Origin: Candidatus Macondimonas diazotrophica
GTDB lineage: Bacteria > Pseudomonadota > Gammaproteobacteria > UBA5335
Direction: 5' to 3'
DNA length: 64,000 nucleotides
Assembly (NCBI RefSeq): GCF_004684205.1
Contig: NZ_SRIO01000006.1
Coordinates: 1-64,000 of the forward strand
The translations under genes and the position numbers were made by a program. The notes under the pieces were generated by a model. The model did no database searches, was not told the DNA's origin, and was given only the letters and a program-made list of their open reading frames with translations. Position 1 is the first letter of the stretch, and each line of letters opens with the position of its first letter. Of the stretch, positions 18,659 through 25,978 are shown one piece after another.

Positions 18659-19280
18659 GAAGCTCTTCCCTATCATGCAACTCCTTCATCCGTTCACGCA
18701 CCCAGACCGCGGTATCTGGATCAGCTTCTGAGAGATCGTTCAGCCAGCGCGCCATATCCTCGTCCTGAACCCCATCCGTACGGCCCGCCTGCGCCGTCTC
18801 GGGCTGCAAGTCGTGCGGGCCGGGCTCGGTGCCGGCTTCAGGATACAGAGGCAGCACTGTCTTGCGGCCGTTGTGCTGCAGCACCACATGATCCGAGAAA
18901 ATCTGGTGAAGTTGGACATTGGACTCCAGCACACCGCCTTCCCCCAGCACGTGAGTCTGGCCTTCGTATTCGATGATCGCCAATGGGAAAGCGAACCCCG
19001 TGCTCACGCCTCGCAGCCGAGCCGATAGCGAGCTTGGCCCTGCAGCCGCAATCGCGGCTGTAGGCAGCGTGACAGTGGGCAGCAACGGGTTGGCAAGGCT
19101 GCGAGCCAGTGCGTCGGACGTCATGTCGTCCCGAGCGTCCATCAAGGCCGGTACGGCTTCGGATGCGGGTACGCCCGGATGTCGCCATGTGTGCAGATGC
19201 CAGAACATCGCCGCGATGATTCCAACAGTCAACAGCAAGGGGAGACGAACGCGCAAAACAGTCATCCGAAGACTCGGCAC
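18651..19280 (-). CDS. gspC: Type II secretion protein GspC, short form without PDZ
   Basis: Bitopic inner-membrane protein (209 aa) that links the platform to the secretin. One membrane helix (about 12-30) is followed by a disordered linker, then the HR domain (ARLRGVSTGFAFPLAIIEYEGQTHVLGEGGVL with SDHVVLQHNGRKTVLPLY), which contacts GspD N0. After the HR domain only a charged, probably helical tail (DEDMARWLNDLSEADPD..) remains, so there is no PDZ domain; coiled-coil-type variants are known in some species. It starts at GTG 19280 with a GGGG-containing ribosome site 8 nt upstream. It is the first gene of the T2SS operon. Confidence 0.9.
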   Translation of the reverse strand: MPSLRMTVLRVRLPLLLTVGIIAAMFWHLHTWRHPGVPASEAVPALMDARDDMTSDALARSLANPLLPTVTLPTAAIAAAGPSSLSARLRGVSTGFAFPLAIIEYEGQTHVLGEGGVLESNVQLHQIFSDHVVLQHNGRKTVLPLYPEAGTEPGPHDLQPETAQAGRTDGVQDEDMARWLNDLSEADPDTAVWVRERMKELHDREELHD

Positions 19281-19572
19281 CAGACCATCCCCTTATCTTG
19301 GCGGGGATCGACCCGGCATGTCAGGCTGTCATATTCAAACGCTGACACTCTAGCGGTCGAAGATGACAGTTCGGGGTCGCCTGTGCTGGGAGCCCTGATC
19401 CCGGAACAAGCAAAAGCAGGATCAATGGCTTTGACTCCCTTCCTTGGCTGCATTAACCTTCCATCCCTTCCAATGGTTTAGCCTGGCCGACGGCCGACCT
19501 GATTGGCCCGAGCGCACGGATGCCCCCATTGATTTCACGCCAACGACCGTCGCACGAGGGAGACCCGGTTTC
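19281..19572. other. Divergent intergenic region gspC / acyl-CoA synthetase
   Basis: This 292-nt region must hold the promoters of the T2SS operon and of the acyl-CoA synthetase gene. I see only weak candidates, such as TTGACT at about 19434 for the plus strand with a poor -10. A reading frame upstream of 19573 exists but its N-terminal residues do not resemble the enzyme family. Confidence 0.45.
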
Positions 19573-21393
19573 ATGAGCACCGACCGAATTCATCTGGGCC
19601 AAGTGATCAAGCAGACCCCAAGGCTTGCCGCCCGTATTCCCAATTTCATCAAGGCGGGCCGGATCCTGAATCCCCTTCGCCACCATACTTCCTTGGGTTC
19701 GGTCATCGAGAATTCGGCGCGCCGCTATGCCGACAACCCCGCCATTTTCTATCAGGATCGGCGGTACTCCTACAAGGAGTTCAATGCTCAAGCCAACCGG
19801 GTTGCGCATTTTCTGCTCCAAAAAGGCGTCAAGAAAGGCGATGTGGTCGCCCTGTTCATGGAAAATCGGCCCGAATTCCTGTTCTGCGCCGTCGGAATCG
19901 CCAAGGTCGGCGGCGTGGCTGCCCTCATCAATACCTCACAGACAGGGAAAGTGCTCTCCCACAGCATCAATCTGGTCAAGCCGGTCCTGGCCATCGTTGC
20001 CGAGGAACTCGTCGAGCCGATCGAAGCTGTGCGTGGCGAGCTCGAGTTGCCAGCCGATGCCTACTATTTCATGGCCGATACCGACACACTGCGCGACTTC
20101 GGTCAAGAACCGGACAACTACCAGAATCTCGCCCGCATCGTTGCCGCTCTAAGCACCGAGAACCCGCCGACAACGGCCACCGTCACCAAGTCGGACTTCC
20201 TGTTCTACATCTATACGTCCGGCACCACCGGGATGCCCAAAGCATCCATCACCAATCATGAACGCTGGCTCGCGGCTCACGCGGGTTTCGGACACGTCGT
20301 TTCGGGAATGCGGCCGGACGACGTGTTCTACCTCACGCTGCCGCTCTACCACGCCACTGGCCTGTTGGTCTGCTGGGGCGCCATCGTCGCTGGCCCGGCC
20401 GCCGTGGTCATTCGTCGGCGCTTCAGTGCCAGCGAATTCTGGAAGGATATTCATCACTATCGCTGCACGGGTTTCGGTTATGTCGGCGAGCTGTGTCGTT
20501 ATCTGCTCAACCGGCCACCGCAGGATGATGACGCCGACAACCCGGTCCGGATGATGATCGGCAACGGGCTGCGGCCGACGATCTGGAAGGAATTCCGCCA
20601 GCGCTTCGCGGTCGACAATATTTACGAGTTCTACGCCTCCAGCGAAGGCAACGTGGCGTTTCTGAATGTCTTTAACATGGACAACACCATCGGATTCGGC
20701 GGCGGCAACATCGCCTTGGTCAAGTATGACAAGGAAACCGAGCAGCCGGTGCGCAATGCCGATGGTTACCTGGTCCCCGCCGATGACGGAGAGCCTGGGT
20801 TGCTGCTCGGAAAGATCACCAAGGCAACGCCTTTCGTGGGCTACACGCAAAAGGAAAAAACCGAAGCCGCATTGCTGCGCAACGTGTTTACCCAAGGTGA
20901 CGTCTACTTCAACACGGGCGACCTGATTCGTCATATCGGTTGCCGCCACTACCAGTTTGTGGACCGCACCGGCGACACCTTCCGTTGGAAGGGCGAGAAT
21001 GTATCGACCACTGAGCTGGAAAGCATTCTCAGCAGCCATCCCCATATTGAGGAAGCTGTCGTCTACGGCGTTCAAATTCCGAACACAGACGGCCGCGCCG
21101 GCATGGCCGCGATCACGCCCTGTATTCCCGAATCCGAAATCGATTTCAAAGCGTTGCTGGCCTTCATGCGCAAGGAATTGCCACCGTATGCCGTTCCTGT
21201 CTTCCTGCGCCTGCGTCAGCAGATGGAAACCACCGGGACGTTCAAATACAAGAAGACCGACCTCAAGTCCGATGGCTTCGATGTCAACAAGGTCAGCGAC
21301 CCACTCTACGTCTGGCTGCCCGGCACCGATACCTATGCGCTGTTGACCTTGCCGATTCACCAGGCGATCCAGAATGGGGAATACCGCTACTGA
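19573..21393 (+). CDS. Long-chain acyl-CoA synthetase (FATP/very-long-chain type)
   Basis: Adenylate-forming enzyme (606 aa) that activates fatty acids to CoA thioesters. The AMP-binding P-loop motif reads YIYTSGTTGMPKASI (near 210-225), followed by the A5-like YEFYASSEGN and the A7/A8 region FNTGDLIRHIG ... YQFVDRTGDTFRWKGENVSTTELE. The last segment, with 'RWKGENV', is typical of the long-chain/very-long-chain (FATP-like) group rather than E. coli FadD. A catalytic Lys near the C-terminus lies in TGTFKYKKTDLK. The start at 19573 has a GGGAG site and gives family length; the ORF runs 43 codons further upstream without homology. Together with the acyl-CoA dehydrogenases downstream it suggests use of fatty or hydrocarbon-derived acids. 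Confidence 0.9.
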   Translation: MSTDRIHLGQVIKQTPRLAARIPNFIKAGRILNPLRHHTSLGSVIENSARRYADNPAIFYQDRRYSYKEFNAQANRVAHFLLQKGVKKGDVVALFMENRPEFLFCAVGIAKVGGVAALINTSQTGKVLSHSINLVKPVLAIVAEELVEPIEAVRGELELPADAYYFMADTDTLRDFGQEPDNYQNLARIVAALSTENPPTTATVTKSDFLFYIYTSGTTGMPKASITNHERWLAAHAGFGHVVSGMRPDDVFYLTLPLYHATGLLVCWGAIVAGPAAVVIRRRFSASEFWKDIHHYRCTGFGYVGELCRYLLNRPPQDDDADNPVRMMIGNGLRPTIWKEFRQRFAVDNIYEFYASSEGNVAFLNVFNMDNTIGFGGGNIALVKYDKETEQPVRNADGYLVPADDGEPGLLLGKITKATPFVGYTQKEKTEAALLRNVFTQGDVYFNTGDLIRHIGCRHYQFVDRTGDTFRWKGENVSTTELESILSSHPHIEEAVVYGVQIPNTDGRAGMAAITPCIPESEIDFKALLAFMRKELPPYAVPVFLRLRQQMETTGTFKYKKTDLKSDGFDVNKVSDPLYVWLPGTDTYALLTLPIHQAIQNGEYRY

Positions 21394-21423
21394 TTCGTAT
21401 CCCACATTCGATTCAGCTCATAT

Positions 21424-21450
21424 GGCGGCCAGCTCTGGCCGCCTTTTTTT
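21424..21450 (+). terminator. Rho-independent terminator of acyl-CoA synthetase gene
   Basis: A perfect 9-bp stem, GGCGGCCAG / CTGGCCGCC with a 2-nt loop, is followed by seven T. It lies 30 nt after the stop codon. Confidence 0.93.
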
Positions 21451-21801
21451 GTCCCCAACCATCGATTCCTCAGCAACCCTCCCGATGCCTTTCCTGTTCG
21501 TGGTGATGTGACCTTGAAACGCCACCCGACTGCAGACCGCATGTCCAGGGACAGGCAGCTGTTCCTCCCGTTAAAGCCAGATCGCCCCATGCATGCTTCG
21601 GGGAATCCACACATTTTAGAGGCGACGGGGTACAGGCGAAGATCTGTCGCCTCGCAACCAGCCAGGCGTTTCTACGGGGCCAATGCGATCAAGACCTGCA
21701 TTGATATCGCTGCACAGGGTGAGTTCGCTCTCGATGCAGAGCCAGATTTGGACAACGACAACGCAGCGGAGCGACACCGACCGCCTGTTGTTGGAACAGC
21801 A
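21451..21801. other. Apparently non-coding stretch between two terminators
   Basis: About 350 nt with no convincing gene; a 98-codon plus-strand frame (21508-21804) is basic, unlike any family I know, and runs into the terminator. It contains one perfect inverted repeat, GAGGCGAC (21619-21626) and GTCGCCTC (21646-21653), with a 19-nt loop. Because a strong terminator follows in the plus direction, a small RNA is possible, but no clear promoter is seen. Confidence 0.4.
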
Positions 21802-21833
21802 TAAAAAAAGCGCTGGCCTGAGCCAGCGCTTTT
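21802..21833. terminator. Bidirectional rho-independent terminator
   Basis: Stem GCGCTGGC (21809-21816) / GCCAGCGC (21821-21828) with loop CTGA is flanked by seven A on the left and five T on the right, so it can work in both directions. For the minus strand it ends the pmoC-like gene that stops 38 nt earlier. Confidence 0.93.
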
Positions 21834-21870
21834 TGTGTTCACTCCAGAGGCTTATGCCGGGGGAGGCGTC

Positions 21871-22689
21871 TCAGGCTTGCGCGCCTTTGACATTCAGTAC
21901 CGTCAACTCTCGAACGCGCTGGAGAATCTGGATGATCAGTCCACCAATCGCGAACAAGCCCCAACCCAACAGCACGAAGCCCCAGTGAATCGGCGCGGCG
22001 AACAACTCTTCAGCATAGAAGAAGGTATGGCCCCACTCGTTCAAACCCAGATTGGGCATGATCAGCACCGGCGCCGCCACAATCAAGGCCATCGGCATGG
22101 AGACCCGATTGGTGAAATACGGCACACGGGTATGGAGCAGGACAAAGCCCAGGATCGCACCGACAGCGGCCAGCGGAATGGCGAAATAGAACAAGCCAAT
22201 ATGGGTCGGCGTGAAATCGGTATCGCGAACCGTCACTTGGTGCCATGCAGCATCGGCTTCGACGTACAGACCCAGGATGGCAACCAAGATGATGCTACCC
22301 ACTGCCGCAAAAGCCAGGATGGCGTAATAGACCAACAACTCGCGCCGGGGAGACATCTCCGGGTTGGCCGGGCGGGTAAACCACAGCAACGGCACGCCGA
22401 TTGCGCCGATGAGGGTAATAATCGTCATCTGGATATAAAACAGACGCATCCAGTAGGTCTGAAATTCCTGCTCAAAGTAGTCCAGGCCGACTGTGAACGA
22501 GTACGCATGCTGATACCAGCGATAGACACCGAACAGCAACGCAGCCAGCGCGACGCCGATAAAAGCAGCCATCCACGGCATACGCGGCGGTTTGCTTTCG
22601 TCCTGAACCAAGCCCAGAAACGACATGAGACGCTGCATGACACCCTGCTGGGCCACCGGCGCCGATTGGGTTTTGGTAACGGCGTTCAT
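21871..22689 (-). CDS. pmoC: Solitary copper membrane monooxygenase subunit C (PmoC/AmoC family), copy 1
   Basis: Polytopic membrane protein (272 aa) of the PmoC/AmoC/HmoC family, the subunit of particulate methane, ammonia or hydrocarbon monooxygenases that binds copper within the membrane. Signature blocks are GLDYFEQEFQTYWMRLFY, EADAAWHQVTVRDTDFTPTH and NLGLNEWGHTFFYAEELFAAPIHWGF. The copper ligands known in Methylococcus capsulatus PmoC (D156, H160, H173; N227, H231, H245) all appear, at D146, H150, H163, N217, H221 and H235, a constant offset of ten residues. GAGGAG lies 8 nt before ATG 22689. No pmoA or pmoB is adjacent; the gene is monocistronic with its own terminator. The substrate cannot be inferred. 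Confidence 0.95.
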   Translation of the reverse strand: MNAVTKTQSAPVAQQGVMQRLMSFLGLVQDESKPPRMPWMAAFIGVALAALLFGVYRWYQHAYSFTVGLDYFEQEFQTYWMRLFYIQMTIITLIGAIGVPLLWFTRPANPEMSPRRELLVYYAILAFAAVGSIILVAILGLYVEADAAWHQVTVRDTDFTPTHIGLFYFAIPLAAVGAILGFVLLHTRVPYFTNRVSMPMALIVAAPVLIMPNLGLNEWGHTFFYAEELFAAPIHWGFVLLGWGLFAIGGLIIQILQRVRELTVLNVKGAQA

Positions 22690-22777
22690 CGAACTGACTC
22701 CTCGGACAATTTGTATTGAATGGATCGAATGGCCAGGCCTCCAATAGTGAGACCCTTCGCTTGAACGAGAGTTCAGG

Positions 22778-22820
22778 ATACCGTTTGCAATGATTTTCGT
22801 CAATCGTTATACCGTTTCCA
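22778..22820. repeat. Direct repeat ATACCGTTTSCA in the pmoC1/pmtA intergenic region
   Basis: ATACCGTTTGCA (22778-22789) and ATACCGTTTCCA (22809-22820) match at 11 of 12 positions and begin 31 bp apart, close to three helical turns. They lie about 90-130 nt upstream of pmoC copy 1 and a similar distance before the methyltransferase, so an activator or repressor site is plausible. Confidence 0.45.
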
Positions 22821-22934
22821 CCCCGTCCTAGACATGCATCAGCATAAAGTGCGGGCTGTCACGATGCTGTCATGGTCGGACGATCACAATTGAGTCGCAT
22901 CACGCGCTGCCCTTATCCTTCCTCAGGACCGATC

Positions 22935-23540
22935 GTGACCTCCAGAAATTCGCCAGCGCTCAAGGGCGCCAAGTCCCTCCATCTGAAAAAGTTCCTACAG
23001 CAAGGCCGGGGAGTTGCATCTTTCGCCCCGTCAAGCCGTAAGCTTTCCGCAGCCGCATGTCGTGGCATTCGACCTGATCGGCCCCAAGTGATTGTGGAGC
23101 TGGGCGCGGGGCTCGGCCCCATCACGACCCATGCGACCCAGCGCATGCACCCGGAGAGTCGGATCATCGCCATCGAGCGCGATCCGGATCTTGCCGCTTA
23201 TGCGCGGCAAGCAGCACCCCGTGCCCTTGTGATTTCCGGGGATGCCGCGGATGTCGCGGCCATCCTGGCCGATCAGGCGATCGATCGCGTCGACGTGATT
23301 GTCAACGGCCTGCCGACACCCAGCCTCCCCCACGAGATCAAGCGTCGGATCTTCGACTGGATGGCGACGCTCCCGGGCCCGGTGATGATGAGCCAGCTGA
23401 CCGTCATGCCTTGGGTCTATCTCCCCATGTACCGCCACCTGTTTGAACGCGTTGACTTCGATCTGGTCCTTGCCAACGTGCCGCCCGGGGGGATCTACCA
23501 TTGCCATGGCCTGCGCGAAGGATATGCAGCCTGGCTGTAA
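22935..23540 (+). CDS. Phospholipid N-methyltransferase-like (PmtA-type) SAM methyltransferase
   Basis: Class I SAM-dependent methyltransferase (201 aa). An N-terminal amphipathic basic region precedes VASFAPSSRKLSAAA, the 'APSS' motif common in bacterial PmtA, then motif I VIVELGAGLGPITTHA, the acidic strand end IIAIERD, and motif IV VIVNGLPTPSLP. The C-terminal region (VMMSQLTVMPWVYLP, then VLANVPPGGIY) also fits PmtA, which methylates phosphatidylethanolamine towards phosphatidylcholine at the membrane. The start is GTG 22935, with AGGA 6 nt upstream; the frame reaches back to 22872 but without a good ribosome site. A KsgA-like rRNA methyltransferase is a less likely alternative. It lies between two divergent pmoC copies. 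Confidence 0.75.
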   Translation: MTSRNSPALKGAKSLHLKKFLQQGRGVASFAPSSRKLSAAACRGIRPDRPQVIVELGAGLGPITTHATQRMHPESRIIAIERDPDLAAYARQAAPRALVISGDAADVAAILADQAIDRVDVIVNGLPTPSLPHEIKRRIFDWMATLPGPVMMSQLTVMPWVYLPMYRHLFERVDFDLVLANVPPGGIYHCHGLREGYAAWL

Positions 23541-23688
23541 CGACTTGAACGGACAAGCCTGACGCCGAAGCAATCGCGCATTCCGCACCCTCCTGAGGAC
23601 CGCCATCTTGAACGATCGGTATGTCGGGACTATGTTGTCTGTTGTCGGCTCCGCTCCGGTTCGCTTCCCATCCAGCGTGCCGACCTTC

Positions 23689-23714
23689 TTGACGCAAGGT
23701 ACCGACTGCCTTGC
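23689..23714 (+). promoter_or_regulatory. Candidate control site upstream of pmoC copy 2
   Basis: A good -35 hexamer TTGACG (23689-23694) overlaps an inverted repeat GCAAGG (23694-23699) / CCTTGC (23709-23714). No convincing -10 follows at 16-18 nt, so this may be an operator or an activator-dependent promoter. The rest of the 236-nt gap 23541-23776 shows nothing clear. Confidence 0.3.
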
Positions 23715-23776
23715 ATGGACGAACCGGGCCAGCACCGGCGCAACGAATCATCGCACGAATTAGGAGGAGACATCCT

Positions 23777-24586
23777 ATGACGACTCTGACCCATTCCCAG
23801 GGTGCCCGAACCGGCCTCTGGCAACGCATCGCCCGAATGGCGGGCATCCCGGATGACGAAAGCCGGGCACCACAGGTCCCCTGGCGCCTTGCCGTCGTTG
23901 GCACGCTGCTGGTGGGCCTTGTTCTGGGCATCTACCGCTGGTATCAACAAACCCATTCATTCACTGTCGGTCTGGACTACTTCGAGCAGGACTTCCAGAC
24001 CTACTGGATGCGGCTGTTCTATATCCAGATGACCATCATCACACTGGTCGGCGTAATCGGCGTACCACTGCTGTGGTTCACCCGCCCGGCCACCCCCTCC
24101 ATGACCGAACGCCAGGAACTACGCCTCTATTATGGCATTCTGGCCTTTGCCGCGGTTGCCAGCGTGATCGTCGTCGCTGCCTTGGGATTGTTCGTGGAAG
24201 CCGATGCCGCCTGGCACCAGGTCACCATCCGCGATACCGACTTCACACCAACCCATATCGCCTTGTTTTACTTCGTGATTCCAGCTTCGTTGGTGGCTGG
24301 TGTCCTGGGCTTCATCTGGCTCCATACACGGGTACCCTATTTCGTCAATCGGGTATCCATGCCATTGGCGCTGATGGTGAGCGGCTTCCTCCTCATCATG
24401 CCGAACCTCGGACTCAATGAGTGGGGTCATACCTTCTTCTATGCTGAAGAGTTGTTCGCCGCACCGATCCACTGGGGCTTCGTGTTCCTGGGGTGGGCAC
24501 TGTTCGCAATTGGCGGGTTCGTCATCCAGTTGATCATCCGCATTCGCGAGTTGACCCGTATCGACGCCCCCCAAGCCATTCGCTGA
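23777..24586 (+). CDS. pmoC: Solitary copper membrane monooxygenase subunit C (PmoC/AmoC family), copy 2
   Basis: Membrane protein (269 aa) very similar to copy 1: the core from YRWYQ onward is roughly three-quarters identical by eye, with blocks such as FQTYWMRLFYIQMTIITL shared exactly. The two N-terminal 40 residues differ. The copper ligands correspond to D143, H147, H160, N214, H218 and H232, all present. A strong GGAGGAG ribosome site precedes ATG 23777, and a terminator follows, so it is probably monocistronic. It is oriented away from copy 1, forming an inverted pair around the PmtA-like gene, which suggests duplication by inversion or divergence of an older cluster. No A or B subunit is adjacent. 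Confidence 0.95.
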   Translation: MTTLTHSQGARTGLWQRIARMAGIPDDESRAPQVPWRLAVVGTLLVGLVLGIYRWYQQTHSFTVGLDYFEQDFQTYWMRLFYIQMTIITLVGVIGVPLLWFTRPATPSMTERQELRLYYGILAFAAVASVIVVAALGLFVEADAAWHQVTIRDTDFTPTHIALFYFVIPASLVAGVLGFIWLHTRVPYFVNRVSMPLALMVSGFLLIMPNLGLNEWGHTFFYAEELFAAPIHWGFVFLGWALFAIGGFVIQLIIRIRELTRIDAPQAIR

Positions 24587-24632
24587 CCTCATGAACACCG
24601 CACGGGCGCCAGACGTCCCGTGACCTATCGTG

Positions 24633-24660
24633 AACCGGGCACCTATTGCCCGGTTTTTTT
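24633..24660 (+). terminator. Rho-independent terminator after pmoC copy 2
   Basis: Stem AACCGGGC (24633-24640) / GCCCGGTT (24648-24655) with a 7-nt loop is followed by a run of T to 24660. Confidence 0.93.
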
Positions 24661-24718
24661 AAGCCTTTTCTCAATCCCCATCGATAAACAGCCATGTTAG
24701 GATGCGGCGCAACGTTAG

Positions 24719-24759
24719 CCATGCCGACGCATCGGGGACGGCATGGATATCGTCCCGAT
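24719..24759. repeat. Inverted repeats upstream of acyl-CoA dehydrogenase genes
   Basis: CCATGCCG (24719-24726) and CGGCATGG (24739-24746) are a perfect 8-bp inverted repeat with a 12-nt centre. A second, imperfect pair overlaps it: ATCGGGGAC (24731-24739) and GTCCCGAT (24752-24759). They lie 25-65 nt before the first acyl-CoA dehydrogenase start, so an operator for a fatty-acid or acyl-CoA responsive repressor, or an attenuating leader structure, is possible. Confidence 0.4.
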
Positions 24760-24783
24760 TCATCCCTTGCAGGAGATTAGCGA

Positions 24784-25944
24784 ATGGATATCGAGCTCAG
24801 GGAAGAGGATCTGGCCTTCCAGCAGGAAGTGCGCGATTTTCTCACGCAGCATGCGCCCAAGAACAGCAGCGAGCTGTGGAGCAAACGCAACGACTGGTTC
24901 AAAGCGCTGAAGGAAAAGGGCTGGGACTGCCCGAAGTGGCCCGTCGAGTTCGGCGGCCCGGGCTGGACGCCCGTTCAACACTATATCTGGGACAAGGAAA
25001 CCTGCAACTACAGCCTGCCACCGGAGCTGCCCTTCGGCAAGGTGATGCTGGCCCCGATCCTGATGCGCTACGGCTCCAAGGAACAGATCGAACGGTTTTT
25101 GCCTGACATCCGCGACAACAAGGTCAACTGGTGCCAAGGATATTCCGAGCCCGGCGCCGGCTCGGATCTCGCTTCGCTGAAGACCAAGGCCGAACTCTCT
25201 GCTGACGGCAAGGAATATACCGTCAATGGAACCAAGATCTGGACCACCATGGGCCACATGGCGCAGTGGATGTTCTGTCTGACGCGAACTGCAAACACGG
25301 GTGTGCGCCAGGAAGGCATCACCTTCCTGCTGATCAACATGAAAACCCCCGGCATCGTGGTCAAACCAATCTTCACATTGGGCGGCAGCCACCACGTCAA
25401 CCAGGTGTTTTTCGACAACGTCAAGGTGCCTGCGGAAAACCGTATCGGCGAGGAGGGCAAGGGCTGGACCTACGCCAAGGGCCTGTTGCAGCACGAACGC
25501 TCCGGCATCGCCGGCATCAGCCGCACCATCGTCGCACTCGACAAGCTCAAGAAAAATGCCCGCGCGGTGCCCGATGGGGATCAAACCCTGCTGGACGACC
25601 GTGGTTTCCTGTCACGCATTGCCGAGACCGAGATCGAACTTCGCGCGCTGGAATTCGCCGAGCTGCGCAGCCTGGCCGACGCTCAGCATACCGGCGAACC
25701 CGGCACGGCCTCCTCCATCCTCAAGCTCAAGGGCACCGAGATGCAGCAGCGCATGCAGGAGCTCACCATCGAAGCGGCCGGTATCTACGGCATTAACCAA
25801 GGCTTCAAGGAAGCCGGTCCAAAGTTTTCCAAGATGGGCATGATGCTCTACCTCAATGGCCGCGCCGCCACCGTCTACGGCGGCTGCAGTGAGGTGCAAA
25901 AAGACGTCATCGCCAAGCGCGTGCTGGGTTTCGTCGACGCCTAA
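24784..25944 (+). CDS. Acyl-CoA dehydrogenase, PimC-like (large subunit type)
   Basis: FAD-dependent acyl-CoA dehydrogenase of 386 aa. N-terminal helical domain 1-120 (with WPVEFGGPGWTPVQHYIW), middle beta domain with the FAD/substrate motif WCQGYSEPGAGSDLASLKTKA, and C-terminal helical domain ending AATVYGGCSEVQKDVIAKRVLGF. The sequences around 'CQGYSEPGAGSDLA' and 'PKWPVEFGG' resemble the large subunit of heteromeric dehydrogenases such as PimC. AGGAGA precedes the ATG by 8 nt. It is 34 nt from the next dehydrogenase gene and presumably co-transcribed and co-assembled with it. The substrate (dicarboxyl-CoA, branched or alicyclic acyl-CoA) is not deducible. Confidence 0.9.
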   Translation: MDIELREEDLAFQQEVRDFLTQHAPKNSSELWSKRNDWFKALKEKGWDCPKWPVEFGGPGWTPVQHYIWDKETCNYSLPPELPFGKVMLAPILMRYGSKEQIERFLPDIRDNKVNWCQGYSEPGAGSDLASLKTKAELSADGKEYTVNGTKIWTTMGHMAQWMFCLTRTANTGVRQEGITFLLINMKTPGIVVKPIFTLGGSHHVNQVFFDNVKVPAENRIGEEGKGWTYAKGLLQHERSGIAGISRTIVALDKLKKNARAVPDGDQTLLDDRGFLSRIAETEIELRALEFAELRSLADAQHTGEPGTASSILKLKGTEMQQRMQELTIEAAGIYGINQGFKEAGPKFSKMGMMLYLNGRAATVYGGCSEVQKDVIAKRVLGFVDA

Positions 25945-25978
25945 GCCGGCCCATCGAATCTGACAAGGAATCGCAATC

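Noticed and set aside
20149-21405. 418-codon minus-strand frame
   Set aside because: It lies opposite the acyl-CoA synthetase gene and has no domain; GC-rich codon bias explains it.
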